Of a stretch of 64,000 nucleotides of DNA, positions 49,255 through 61,640 are shown piece after piece. The notes beneath the pieces are model-generated. The model was not told where the DNA came from, made no database searches, and saw nothing but the letters and a program-made list of their open reading frames with translations. Position 1 is the first letter of the stretch; every line of letters starts with the position of its first letter. The position numbers and the translations under genes were made by a program. Origin of the DNA: Urechis unicinctus (lineage: Eukaryota > Annelida > Polychaeta > Xenopneusta > Urechidae); the NCBI GenBank assembly GCA_034190875.2, contig CM067356.1, forward strand, positions 22,193,258 to 22,257,257. Direction: 5' to 3'.

Positions 49255-50411
49255 ATGGAGATGGTGACTAGGAGCGGCACTGGACGCGCCATGTCGAAGC
49301 CTACGCTGATAGCCTTAGTGTGCAGTGTTGGATCTCTGGTATCAGGAGTTACTCTTGTGATCCTATTCTTATCGCTATTCACCACGACATCTATAGACAA
49401 TAGACACAAGGTGATGTGTACCATCAAAAACATCACTGCCATTACAGGGAGCAATAGAGCTTCGTCACCACCATGTGGCTTGTCATCGTCCTTCATACAG
49501 TCAGATACGTCAATCACCCGCTGTCACATGATCGAATCTGAGGATACAAAAGATGATCATAACACGCCCACGAAGCATCAAACGGGAACAGAACATATTT
49601 CTGGTGGATCGGAGATATGTATTAAGGTATTTGTTGAATACTCCAACCTGACTCCAGTGAATACTGTCGGATATCTCACCGCAGGCAAAACACATAACAA
49701 TAGTGGTAACTTAAATAATGTGGTGAGTGTTACATTGACCATTACCTTTTTCTGCTTTAAGTGTCATGAGTGGTAGCATTCTGCCAGAAGCTAAGAGAAA
49801 ATTAATTTTAAAATTGCATTTTTTTATGATGCAAAACATATCTAGAGCCAGTCTTGTATTGAGTCAGCTGAACTGTTTAAATAGGAGCTGAAATTTACTG
49901 ACTAAAGGGAGCGTGTAAGTTGAGCGCAAACAAAAGTCATCTTACTTACCTAAACGATAAGGGCATTAGTTTTAATGTGGAGCAACGCACAATCGTTAAC
50001 GGTTGTCTCACGCCCAGCATTATGTTTCTTAAATGGTGTACCGCAGCATATTTCGGTTGAGAAATCTGTTTCCATGGTGAATAGATATGTTTTGTGTTGT
50101 AGTGTTACTGCCATTGCTGTTTGACGAATCAGACGCCACTTCCAGCTAATGTCACATGTGTTACCTCCACGGACCTGCAAACCGACTTTTGTGTTGGAGA
50201 TACACGAAAGTGCATCGTCCACAAACCGATGTCTGTTCAATCAGATTTACCTAAGTGGAAGCTGTTTCACGCCATGTTCTGGTCAACTGTTGTTTTTATT
50301 GCTGGTTTTGTTGGGCTATTTTTTTCTGCTATTGCCTTTACCAAGAAGCGATGGGAATCGCCAAAGCTTAGAAATAGGGTTATACAGACAGAAGAACGAG
50401 TAATCTTATAG
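49255..50411 (+). CDS. Two-transmembrane protein, BK-channel beta-subunit-like (KCNMB-like), 2 exons
   Basis: Likely auxiliary subunit of an ion channel at the plasma membrane; the family binds BK (Slo1) potassium channels. Exons 49255-49722 (donor GTG|GTGAGT) and 50103-50411 (acceptor TTGTAG), phase 0, 258 residues. This is within the family range of about 190-280. TM1 is at about 18-42 (LIALVCSVGSLVSGVTLVIL). A long extracellular loop is rich in Cys and has several N-glycosylation sequons (NIT, NQT, NVT, NNS). TM2 is at about 210-235, preceded by KLFHAMFW, which resembles the LFHSLFW before TM2 of vertebrate KCNMB proteins. CIKVFVEYSNL in the loop resembles the family CLQVYVN motif, and a CTIKN start of the loop fits CxVLN. 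The tail is short and basic. Start: ATG 49255 has a good context (GCGCCATGG); 49237 and 49291 are alternatives. Insect TipE-type sodium-channel subunits share the same layout and cannot be excluded. Decayed copies lie downstream. Confidence 0.6.
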
Positions 50412-50728
50412 GCTGTGACTGAAGCGATTATGAATAGATTGTTGGTAATATATGCTCATACATGTGAACGGAGTGGAATGAATTATTCTACCCAATGTAG
50501 CACTTGATTGGATATGCTGTTGTGGTTGAGTTCAAAACGTAGTACACAACATAGACCATTTAAAGTTTCAGTTAACTTCAAATTGTCGACAATTCAAATT
50601 TGCAGATGATAATGTATGTCATTTAAATCAGGCTATATGTCATGTTGTTTGAGCTTTGGAGTAAATCTAACATATGCTGACGTGTTATGCTCCATCGGAT
50701 TAAATATCTATTTGTAAAAAATTGAAAC

Positions 50729-50895
50729 CCAATTATTTGTAGTTAAGTGTGTGGCTTTTTATTGATCTTGCTTATCATTGATATAAGACGTCATGAAAGA
50801 TTATGGTGAAGTTGACCGTTTGGCCTGTACAGTACAGGCATGATCTTACAATTCAGATTCAGACTGCTATAGCACATCGACCCCAAATGGTACTA
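50729..50895. repeat. Direct repeat A, copy 1 (partner 52157-52330)
   Basis: Starts with CCAATTATTTGTAGTTAAGT and runs through TTGATCTTGC.TATCAT, ATATAAGACGT, AAAGATTATGGT and CCAAATGGT-like words, all found in order at 52157-52330. Spacing about 1.43 kb, same orientation. It starts about 320 bases after the KCNMB-like stop codon. Confidence 0.8.
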
Positions 50896-51280
50896 ATTAA
50901 TTATGCATCGCCATACCAAACCATGCAGGTAAATAATACGAAACACAAGGATTGTGTAAGAGCAAAGCACGAGACGTTCTCATTAGATGTCATGTGATAC
51001 AGTATTATATTGTGGATGAGTGTTTATTTATACCATGATTGTTTTTTTGATTCGATGCTGGCTTTATTGGATAATTTAGTTTTCACATTACTATCGAACT
51101 ATCAACTCGCTGATCACTAACAACTATACTTTATTCACCGTATTGTTCAATCATTGTTGCTTTTTCAACCTTTGCTAAACATTCTATCCCTCCTACAATT
51201 CTACTTTCGACCGTCATTAAAGCTTCTTCATATGTATGAAATACAATTCATTGCTGCGAGATTCCGTGAATCCAATCAAT

Positions 51281-51430
51281 GGTCATGTCTCATGCTAAGC
51301 TGGAATCGTGGACATATCCAAAATGAGACTCGTATGCTCACAGTGGTAATGCTGAATGCAAAGAGTATTAGTTTGTAAGCTCATACGCAGTCTTAACAGA
51401 TTGTGCCATGGCCAGTATGTTCATTCTAAT
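51281..51430 (+). repeat. Inverted repeat, copy 2 (partner 45970-46138)
   Basis: Reverse-complement partner of 45970-46138. It lies downstream of the KCNMB-like gene while copy 1 lies upstream, so the gene sits between inverted arms about 5.1 kb apart. Confidence 0.7.
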
Positions 51431-52156
51431 ACCCGTTTACCATCTGTGATAATATGAGAAGACCGTGGTTTGCGTGGCTATCGTTAATGCCGTCCTTATT
51501 CATACGACACTGCCAACCTTTACTCCCTACATAACAGACGGTGCTTGTATATATTATATCATATCTAAACATAGACCATAAGTGAATTGGCTTGCTCCTT
51601 TATGTGAAAACTCAAATATAACACGAACGAGTAACATTTCGCTATACAAATATATACTAACCCTAACAGTACGCTGTTAAAATAAGTGCTACAGACAACG
51701 TGATAACATCAGGCTCTATTGGTTTCCGTTGAATAATCCTTCCTCTCCATATCAGGTAATGTTCTGTACACCCATCTAATCAATCAGGCGGAGGTTATCC
51801 TCTCAGCAGTGACACGGATGATGCCAGTAAGGACACAAATATTTAATAAGACACACTTTATATTCAGTCATGACATTTGCCTGAGGATTACTTTAGGATT
51901 CTTTTTCTATTATTAGTAAACCCTGCTGCAACAAGCTCCATCAATTACCACCTTAGCATATGTAAAGAATGAATAAATAACGTTGCGGCCAAAGCCAACA
52001 TAAACTCGATCTTGCTTTACCAATATCCACGAGTGTTCAATTGGTGAATTTGGTGCAAACACTTACTTCAACTGATACTTACTGCAGACAAAAAGCGATT
52101 AAAAAAGGGTCAATGAACGGCACAGAAACTGGTCGCTCCACTCTCATGTTTAAAAT

Positions 52157-52330
52157 CCAATTATTTGTAGTCAAGTGTGTTGCTTTTGATTGATCTTGCA
52201 TATCATCTATATAAGACGTAATGTAGAAAGATTATAGTTGATTAGACCTTTAGGTCTGTACATTAAAGGCAGGATCTATTTCAATTTAGATTTAGACTGT
52301 CATCGCAAGAACGACTCCAAATGTTCTAGA
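52157..52330. repeat. Direct repeat A, copy 2
   Basis: Partner of 50729-50895, with about 80 percent identity by eye and small indels. Confidence 0.8.
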
Positions 52331-52704
52331 AACTGGTTTCAACAAGTCAGAGTCCACCTTGTTATCCCACTAATATCTTATCATGCTAACTATTACTCTT
52401 ATATATCAAACAATCCCTCGTCATAACAACTTACTGGTACTTGCATGTTTAGAAGCACATTTGTATCCCTATCGCCTGAGAGTCCCTTGTACAAATGCTC
52501 TTACATTTAGCCCAAAGGTAACGTTCGATGTCGGTTTTTGTTCATATAGCATCCGATTGGAACGAGTTTGACAACGGTAGTAAATCTTAGAGGGAGGGAA
52601 AATGTGTTTGTCTGCAATTATTCTCAGATGATATTTGATAAGTAGAAAGTGCTCTCCACGTAACAACAGACGTAATGTATTGGAAGTTTAACGAGCATCA
52701 GGGA

Positions 52705-53180
52705 ATGTTCCCTTATTTTTTTCCGTCGAGTTGGGGTAGTGATTGGCAATAAATACTGCCGCTGTGATGGACACACACCATTTAATGATGTCAGACCATT
52801 TAATATGCCCGAAACTAAGGGTAATGAGAGTTAACAATCCTTTTAGGTTGAAAATAGACGGATAATAAGTTTGCTCCTCTCAAGTTGCGAACCATTCTAT
52901 CAGGTTTACTCAGCTGATGTGTTGGTTAAAGTAACATCAATCAGAGGCAGACGTGAGAATGATGGAACAGTCCCCTATATTCTCCTTCTTAAGTGTTTTC
53001 CTTCGAAGTTGGAATGTTATTTTTTGTGGTAACGATTACGGCAATGACGGAAACAAGATAATGAATGGCAGCTAGCCATTTACTGGTCCAGGAGCTGAGG
53101 AGTATAGGAGTTGTCAAGGCTTTTAGGTTGAAGTGAGAAAGACGAGTGATTAGTTTGCTCCTGCCCAATTTTTATCTGTT
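52705..53180. repeat. Tandem repeat of ~260 bp, two diverged units
   Basis: Unit one (about 52705-52910) and unit two (about 52965-53180) share in order: a TTCC.TCGA(A)GTTGG block, ATTGGCAAT/ATTACGGCAATGA, CCATTTA, AGGAGT/GAGAGTT, CTTTTAGGTTGAA and AAGTTTGCTCCT/TAGTTTGCTCCT. Non-coding. Confidence 0.7.
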
Positions 53181-56100
53181 CTGTACTTTAGCAAGAATGC
53201 ATTTGTTTTGCAATCCCAACAGTCCGAACCCGACAAAACCGAATAAATGATGAATAACTAGTACCATCACTGATAAGTCAACACTTCAGTAGCACAATAA
53301 CTGGCTTCAGATGACCAATATCCATATAATGGGTAATCATATGAATCTAATCTTAGATATGGTGAACCTAAAACCATAAGAGGGCAACGGTTGCAACCAT
53401 ATTGATTATTTAAACCGAAATCATCTCATGCAACTGGACATAGGCTACTTATACTGCTTGTGTTGTGGGGTTTGGTATAGTGTTACTGTAGTTAATGCTG
53501 GACGACACAGACGCCGATACTTGCAGATTATGTGATAGATGTTGTTATTTTCAAGGATAGCGCTAATGCAATTAGGTCGCTTGGTTATTCTTGTATGTCA
53601 ATATGTCAAGAAAATCTTGATAAAAAATTCATGATACAATAGCGATGTCTTGTTTAAATATAATGAATATAGTTCAAACACACAGTACAGTATGCAACTT
53701 CGTTATTGCAGTTTTAATCTTTGGGAACGTTTTTGTCAGTCAATGGCTTTTCTATAGTGTATGGACTACAAATAAAACACCCAGCAAAATCAGAAGTATG
53801 AAGTGAAATCCTAGATAACATTCGTATCAATCATACAAAAAATAGTGGATTTCTTATAAGGTTTAATTTAATAAGGCTGACGATTTCAAGGTTTCGTGTA
53901 CTCGAATGGCTTCCCTTATCCACTCAAGCCAACTAATTATACGGATTTCGCAATATAATATCATTGGTGGTACCAATAAGGCAAGACACACAACAGTGGC
54001 CAAGTGGCGATGTATTAGATTAACCCCAAAATCATTCTGGTCACTTCTCAGGCTTTCTAATGACAGCTCACTTTGAAGTACAGGAATAGTTTTCATATAA
54101 CTAATAAGCTTTAGTTCTTTGGAACAACTGCTGATATGAGCGAAAAGCTCATCGCAGAAAAACAAAGAATTCATATTCATCATAGAGAAGCTCGTAGTGG
54201 ACTGCTAATCAAGGAAAGGAATGAACCTGGAATATAACAAAAAACGTGATGAATTAGTAAGCCATGGTCCATATGCATTAACTACAGCTGCAGTGCATCA
54301 TTGATATATCCCTTTATTAAGTAGACCTACATCCAACTTCATCGAGAGGTATCGGTTATTGTCAATTGTAATTACATAGATAATTTTAAGCAATGAAATG
54401 AAATCCACCTCGGCAAAGCATATCTGATTGTGATTTGCCACGGATGAAAAACTGCAAAAGCTGTTCTCTTATAGCAAAGCGACGCCCCGAATCGATAAAA
54501 ATATATATATACTTCTGTTATGGCCACTATTCATGTTTGGCCCAACTTGCTTACGAATTATGCGACTGAAAACAAAATGAGGCATCCAAAATTGACGATG
54601 TCGTAGTAATTTCATTATTAAAATTATTAAAAGTCTTGCGTGAAAAAACTTCATTGACAGATTTCCTACAACTATAGGAATTATTTTCCATCAAACTGAC
54701 TTCAAATACTGCACATACTAGTTATTTGAGACTAAAAACGCTATTCATTTGCGTTTTCCATGTTCGGGGGCTGTTTTAAAGGCAACAAATTATCGATGAT
54801 TTGGAGTTCCCAACACCAAAATTGATTACAATTGAGCCATTTCAACAGCTTTACAAAAACGGAAACAGAATACGAATTACACCAAATAGGCAATGACTCT
54901 GTCAGTCATCCATCTCCATAAAAAGGTTAAAAGGCTTTGAATGATGCATATAGAGGGTATGATATTGGGTTCATTACTTACCAGATATTTCACACAATAA
55001 ACTCGTTGGTGATGTCTGGCACATTTAATAGATCAATTGTTTCGATAGTAATGTAACGCAAATAATGATGACAGAAGCATAATCTTATTCGTGTATATGG
55101 CTGATTGAGGGAAGAGACAACCTGATGCCAATGCCGATTCAACGTGGTGTTTAACCAGCCGGACAAACATAGATACCATGTATCGATTCTAACGCCAATA
55201 CCTGCGTCACCTGTGTACACAGTAAACAGCCTGCCAAGGCATCCCTTTTATTAATATCAATATCATGAAAGGTGAAGATATGAAAGAGGGACGCAACGAC
55301 GGGATTCAATAATGGTTGCGAATGCATTCACAAACATGAAGGCACATTGAAAGGTCAAAATGCTACAATCTAAAGTCTGCAATACTAAGATCGAATTATA
55401 ATTTCTACGTTCTCCAAACAAAGATTATTTAGTCAGTCAACTGTGGGATCATAAACATTACTTGATTGTTTTTGCTCAAACAGGAAATGGTTTCACATGA
55501 AATAGGCGTGAAAGTCAATGTGGATCAACATAAAATAACTGCTGAATTGTACACCATTTGATGAAAATATTTCAATCAGTTCGGTTATGTCAAGAAGATG
55601 CAAATTGAACAATTTCAAATACTGTCAATACTGGTTGTGTAATATGTCGAGGCATTAAAGGCGATAAGCAAGCTCTACTGCCCCATGCTGGGTCTAAGGT
55701 TTTTTATGTTGCTGCTTATAAAATCGATGGTTTCAAGGGAGATTGTATAGGATATTGGTCATACTAAATAAAGGTTATTCGATCGCAGTTTGGTCACAGT
55801 AGGATTTACTTATGTACTCAATGTCATAAGCCATTACACAATTGTAAGTACTGCGTGGAGTATTTGATAGACATTCCGTTATGCATATCTATTATGGATT
55901 TGGTCAGGTTCTCGGCAATTCGGCTCATAATGCTGATAAGAAAATGTTTTTATGAAGATATCGTGTTTCAAGAAAAATTGGGCTATGATATTTGTTTGGA
56001 AATTTCATTTCAAGTCGAGTCGTGAAAGATAGAGCATAAGTATCAACTCAGCATTCTGTCGAGCACGATGCAGCGTTCAAAGTGCGTTTGTTGATCGATG

Positions 56101-56800
56101 TGACAATCTGGTGCCTGTGCTTTCGAGTGGCGAGAATGGCACGCCGCCCCTTCGATAGATTTGGGTTCTCAATGCGTTAATACTGAGCATTGTATCGATG
56201 CTAAATCATTATGCATTGCATCATATCTACAATAAACTCTACTGCTCGCACTGTTTTGAATCATGAACAATCATTTCCATGAAGCAACAGTCAAGATAAA
56301 AAAAGCAACTTAAGCGGGACAATTTCAGTGGAAAATAATGAGTTTGTATCATCTAACGCTATTGTCTTAATTATTGAGGCGCTTTTATCTCAGCTTCCGT
56401 ATCTGATGTATTCAGAGGTGGTTGTGGAAACAGTTTGTTGGTCATAGAATCATCACACATTGAACATTAGAATCAATATGGCTTGAAATTAAGGGATAAA
56501 CAGTGTGAGAGTTTCAATGGATGATTAATCAAATTGTGTTAGATTAAGGGAAATGAAACGAAGCACTTCGTGGACAGATGGTATCCTGATTTGAGTAAAG
56601 CTATCGTGCATTACAACCGGAATTCAAATTTTGTAACATTTACTGTTTTGTTATTATCACAGATGCTTCATATTGGGTTATATCATAAACCGTTTTTCAG
56701 AAAAGGCAAAAGATAACTTCACGACCATTTGAGCATGTTATCAGACAATGAGATATATTGGATATTTCATGATATCCACAACCTAATGCAAAATATCACC
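53181..56800. other. AT-rich non-coding sequence with old duplicated pieces
   Basis: No supportable gene. Pieces at 54893-54945 and about 55120-55250 have diverged relatives at 58820-58885 and about 60570-60720. The piece at 55441-55528 is related to 46438-46517. Open frames are short and carry no recognised motif. Confidence 0.4.
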
Positions 56801-57039
56801 GCTCCTCAATGACAGTACAATTCACGGCAGCAGAAAAAGAATGCGTCAGCTGCTGTTAGCAACCATCACCATGACGTATCATTGTTATATTGTAGGATAC
56901 AAAGCAATCAACACATCTGTATGCACAGTTAGATTGGCTTGCATTGAGTGGTTGATATGTCGTTAATGGGGTTTCGCATTGGACAATGCACGACACCGCC
57001 CCCCTTTTATATAATGTACTTTGATTAAGTTGTTGCTTG

Positions 57040-57620
57040 TATTCTTATCACAATGCATCATGACATCTATTTGATAATAACAATCAGGTGATATATACCA
57101 TCAACAACATCACTGCCATTCCTGTCACCCGGGAGCGGCTTCACTGTCACATGGCCAGGTATCGTCTTTTAAACAATCTTTCCATCCATCACCCGCTGTC
57201 ACGTGGGCGCACCTGAATATTATCTGCTTAGTATGCATACGGATATATTTGCTTGGATCATACTTTTGATGATATCGTCGACGCAAATAAGATAGCAAGT
57301 GAGTTCTTGATCATTTCAGAAGCAAAGAATATTGCATGTTAATGATGTCTTGTGCTTGTCGTAACGGTAGAACAAGTTATATAGGCCTTATGCAATTGAC
57401 ACTACAGGTGCAACAAATTGTCTGCATAATGAGACTGACCCAAGTTGACGATGGTCACTGTTTTATTCATGTATGGTAATGAGCTGTTGCGTTCGCCCTT
57501 GACATCTAGCGCTATCTCCAGTTAATGCAACTGATTGGTGTTTTGATTGCGTGTGCTGATTCTGAAGAAGCAGGGCATGAACCCAGATTTGGCAAGTTGT
57601 TTCGGTGCATAAGCGTTAGC
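57040..57620 (+). pseudogene. Decayed copy of the KCNMB-like gene
   Basis: Parts of both exons of the gene at 49-50 kb can be followed. Exon-1-like sequence: TTCTTATC, CATGACATCTAT, GGTGATATATACCATCAA, AACATCACTGCCATT and ATCACCCGCTGTCAC (57055-57200). Exon-2-like sequence: CTATCTCCAGTTAATG and GATTTGGCAAGTTGTTTC (about 57520-57610). The reading frame is broken by stops and indels, and the part coding for the Cys-rich loop centre is lost. The exon spacing is about the same as in the intact copy. It has the same orientation, about 7.5 kb downstream. Confidence 0.65.
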
Positions 57621-58117
57621 TACGCATCATTAAGCACCCCGTATAGTGTATTTATTGTTTGTCATGAACGAGTAACCAACACATCAACGCAAATATAATG
57701 GAGATGGGCAGCGCATTCTCAAATTATCGGCGTTCTGTGGTAAGGAAACGACGCGATACAGCAAATACACAATTCCCTGTGATGTACACTATGCATTTTA
57801 GATCTATTGACTAGACACTGCAAAAATCTACAAAATTGAACGACATATAGCAAACAATGCATCTGCTGTGAAATGCATGAGTAAGGCTACCATCTTACGC
57901 ATAGCTAAAGGGTCCTCCTTACAAGCGAAACACTGTGGCGTTACTGATACAGATATTCCTGGTTAATAGTATATGCCTGTTAGGGGTAGACATTTAAATG
58001 AACTCAGTAAATGGGGCGCCACATGAATGATTTATTGACTCCGGCAATGATCTCTAACCATCATGCCTGTAAAACTAGAACTATAATTCTACACAATGGA
58101 TTTCGAGGCAAGCATGC

Positions 58118-58474
58118 TTGTATAAAAAGGTCATTGGAAAGTATTATGAGTGTATACGGGGGCCACTCGCACAAGCCATGCATACCTTACTTGTCATTCA
58201 TAAAACACTTTGCCTGGCGAAATTGCATTGCTGTTTTAAGAAGGGGAAGTGGTTCTTTCACCCTTGGTCTGAAAAAAACCCTTCTATATCTTGTCAGGTT
58301 GCGCTACTATTCATGTTGTTCATTATCATCCAATATGAGTCCATCAACGCAGAGGCAGTGCGGTTAAGCAGTGAAAAGAAACGTACGGTCCATAAGCTTA
58401 TAGGCCGAGGTAGTCAAGCACTAATCCCTATTCCTTCCTTTAATACACAACAGCCCTCTCCGCAACGCCTATAA
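58118..58474 (+). CDS. Open frame of 118 codons with a hydrophobic segment, doubtful
   Basis: Second of two overlapping frames at 58011-58474. The predicted product has several Cys residues (for example LHCCFKKGKW), then a membrane-like stretch VALLFMLFIII, then a polar tail. The layout faintly recalls the C-terminal part of a KCNMB-like protein and the locus lies 0.5 kb after the decayed copy. Direct residue matches to the intact gene are poor. It may be a relic or chance. I do not recognise a family. Confidence 0.2.
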   Translation: MYKKVIGKYYECIRGPLAQAMHTLLVIHKTLCLAKLHCCFKKGKWFFHPWSEKNPSISCQVALLFMLFIIIQYESINAEAVRLSSEKKRTVHKLIGRGSQALIPIPSFNTQQPSPQRL

Positions 58475-59325
58475 TTGGTGAATGAAGCCCAACGTTTCAT
58501 GATACATTTTCAACAAGAAAGATAAACATGGGTCGAAGAATATCAGGACATTAAGAATGTGATTGATAAAGTGAATATATAATTGTTTGTAACGTCGGAT
58601 GTGTAGCCAATTCAAAATGTTTGGGTCACTCCTTGTAATCACAAACCGTTGTAGTATTTAATGGGTGAATAGCACCCTATGTAATGTCACATAGCTGTAA
58701 TATTCATATGAACTTGCTTCAATTTTTTAAAGTGTGCATTTGGCATGTGACTGAAATCAGAATGACATATCCACGATTGACGATGCTGTTATCGACTTCA
58801 CTTTTGATGCGAGGCAGCGATGATGACTTTGTCAGGAATCCTTCTCCATAAAAAATATAAAGAATGATTAGATGCAAAAAGAGAGCATTTCGTTGCCTTT
58901 CACAAGCTACATTAATCTATGGATAACTGTACGCAGTAACCTTATTATTCTACCACGGTGGTAATATATTTCATAATCTGTATATGTATATATAAAGCAT
59001 GTTATTACTCGAAAATCGACAAAATCGTTACTTTACAGCAGACAGCCTATTCATGCGACTTTGTATTCATACAAGATGGAATAGCAATTTGAAGAGCGCT
59101 CTTTTCAAATTATAATATTTAAGTAAATTTTTAAGCATGCTTTGAAAACCACGGCGTCAGCCGCTGTTAGCAATCATCACATCGTCATCATATTATTCCA
59201 TTATTGAATACAAAGCAATCAGTACATTTTTATGTACAGTAGGATCGACTTGCATTTAATGGTTAATAGGACATAAATGGTGTAACTCATTGCACGATCA
59301 ATAACCCCCTCCCTTTGTATTTGCG

Positions 59326-59526
59326 ATGAATTCAAACAGCTCCTTAACAATGCTGATCGCTACTTCAGCGTCTGTAACTGTGTTGGGGATGACGAGGAGC
59401 TTGATTTTAAATGTGCGAATTAGGCCATCTCTGAGTATCGCCTTACATTGGCAGACATGGGGAAGACTATTAACTTACAAAGAAACTGCTACAGCGTATA
59501 TAGTCCCCGAGCCTAGGCAGACATGA
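59326..59526 (+). pseudogene. First-exon remnant of a further KCNMB-like copy
   Basis: A 66-codon frame starts MNSNSSLTMLIATSASVTVL. This is similar in hydrophobic pattern and DNA to the TM1 segment of the gene at 49.3 kb (ACGCTGATAGCC against ATGCTGATCGCT, then TGT.TTGG/GTGTTGG). It follows copy 3 of the upstream segment (59151-59300), as in the intact locus. No loop Cys motifs or second exon were found after it, so it is judged a relic. Confidence 0.45.
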
Positions 59527-61170
59527 AACTTGGAGACGAGGTGGTGATTAGAAAAGACACGAGATGTACTATGATTAAGCCTACTCACTGTAGCATCAAA
59601 AGTTACAAAAGAGGGCTATGTTATGCAGAACAATTTAAAAATGTGGCGGTTCATAGCCCTATATGTTTTTATAGGTACAAGGTACCTGATTAATTGTCAA
59701 AACTATCTCCTGTGAATACTTTTATATATATAACCTTAGACTACACTTATGATGATACCAACGGCTCGTATAAGGTGGCACACGGGTGCCACGCAGAAAT
59801 TCGAATTGCGTTGACCACATACTGCGTAATAGATGCTTAATTATGTTAGAAGCCAAGATAAATATTCATCAAGCATCGTCGTGTGAATTTAGATTTCATT
59901 CATTTCGTCCATTATTCAGATAATATCGACGAAATGAAGTGGTTATTTGATGCCTTGTGTTCATAGCGATCATCAATGGATATGTTTAGGTACCAAGAAG
60001 TACCACTCAATTTCGAGTTATGCTATAATGTAAAGCACACACACTATTTAGTAATATTGCTATAGGAAGCCATTCTGCATTTTAAAAACCTGTGTCGATA
60101 ATATGGGCTCATAGAAATGACCAAGAAATTAAGCCCACCATTATGACACAACCTTCATAAAATTCGGAATGTGCCATAAAAGCTAATAATTGTTTAGATA
60201 AGGTCTGGATAGCACCGGGAAATTGCAATTACGTATTGTCATGCCATCCGCACTAGCTGGTTTAATTACACCGTGCGATAACTTTGTGCTTAGTATGCGA
60301 GCTAGCCTCTAATTATGTAAGCGCATGACTGCAAAAAAAATGAGATATCTACGATGGCTGTTGTTGATATAACCTTCAGCATATGAAGCGAATGAATGAA
60401 TTGTGAAAAATAAGTTACAATGATAACTATGACGGACGAAGAAAGTAATCTATTGCGATTCAAAAGTTTACATATTTATAAGCCATAGTAATGATAAAAC
60501 AAATAATGAACTGACTAAATCTTTACTTCATTCATGAATAGCGTTGATTGCAGGAAGAGGAAGTCAATAGGAAACCTAATGCCAATGCCATTTCAGTGTG
60601 CTGCATATATCTAGATATATTATTACTTTAAATAAAACTGAATTCTGTACCGATTTCAGTGTCATCATCTGCGTTACCTGTGTGCTTGTGTACAAATGCA
60701 GCATCACAGATGTCCCTTTTCAACCTTTTATTCTCACTCATAATGAAACACAGTACATCCCCCAATCACGAGCTGCTAGACCATGAATGGTGTTGATATC
60801 ATCCCAAACACAGCCGGTTTCTTTCTGTGTGGCAGTGGTCGATGTCGAAGATATTTATTTACATTGAACGCTCAACCTGCTGCATCGTTCTCGTATGAAA
60901 AATGATTGTCAATCAGCTTGGTGCGTGTTCACATGATCATTTCATAGTTGATGATTATTCGTTTGACGATTTCACACGATATGACAATGAAAAATATATT
61001 TTGGTCAGACATGATGCGGGACATCTTCTTTCAGACGAATTGCGAATTGATTGACAAGAAAAATTACCATCAGTGAAAACACAGGTAAAATTCAAATATG
61101 TCGTAATTGTTATTGCTAAATCATCAGAGCATCAAAAATATATTCGATCGGGAACTTTGCTAAGGTTGTA
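59527..61170. other. AT-rich non-coding sequence
   Basis: Nothing firmly supported apart from the diverged relative of 55.1-55.25 kb at about 60570-60720. Confidence 0.4.
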
Positions 61171-61640
61171 TTATGTCATTTGGATCCAGACTCTATGTAA
61201 TCAACATCTTATGATTCAAGCATGTCTTGCAGAGCAAAATATCATAGAACTTTGTTGAGTCAGCAAATTACGTCATGATTTTATATACATTGTATTGCAA
61301 CGTATGTCAAATACAACAAGTTGGTCACCAGCCTTGATTTAAGCAATAACTTTTCACCGCATGTATTTGCATGTATTTGTTTGCTTATTGAGTTCTTCTC
61401 GTTCCACTGCGCACAGTCCTACGTTTTTATGCACATTACATCCACCGATGTAAATATTAATGATGGGATTCAACTCACTTACTGAGCAAAGGTAACGTAC
61501 GTATAGAGAATAAAACAATACATATCATTCATCTCGTTCTCTCCATTGATTGCATTGATACATTCAAGTTTTAAAACGCTGTCTTTATCATTTGGATAAA
61601 GGCTTTATGCAATCGACATCTCACTATACAAGCCATTTAT
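61170..61640. repeat. Short segment repeated at ~415-bp spacing
   Basis: The words CATTTGGAT, CT.TATG.AATC and ACATCT..A, in that order, appear at about 61178-61230 and again at about 61590-61640, in the same orientation. Matches are short and diverged. Confidence 0.45.
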
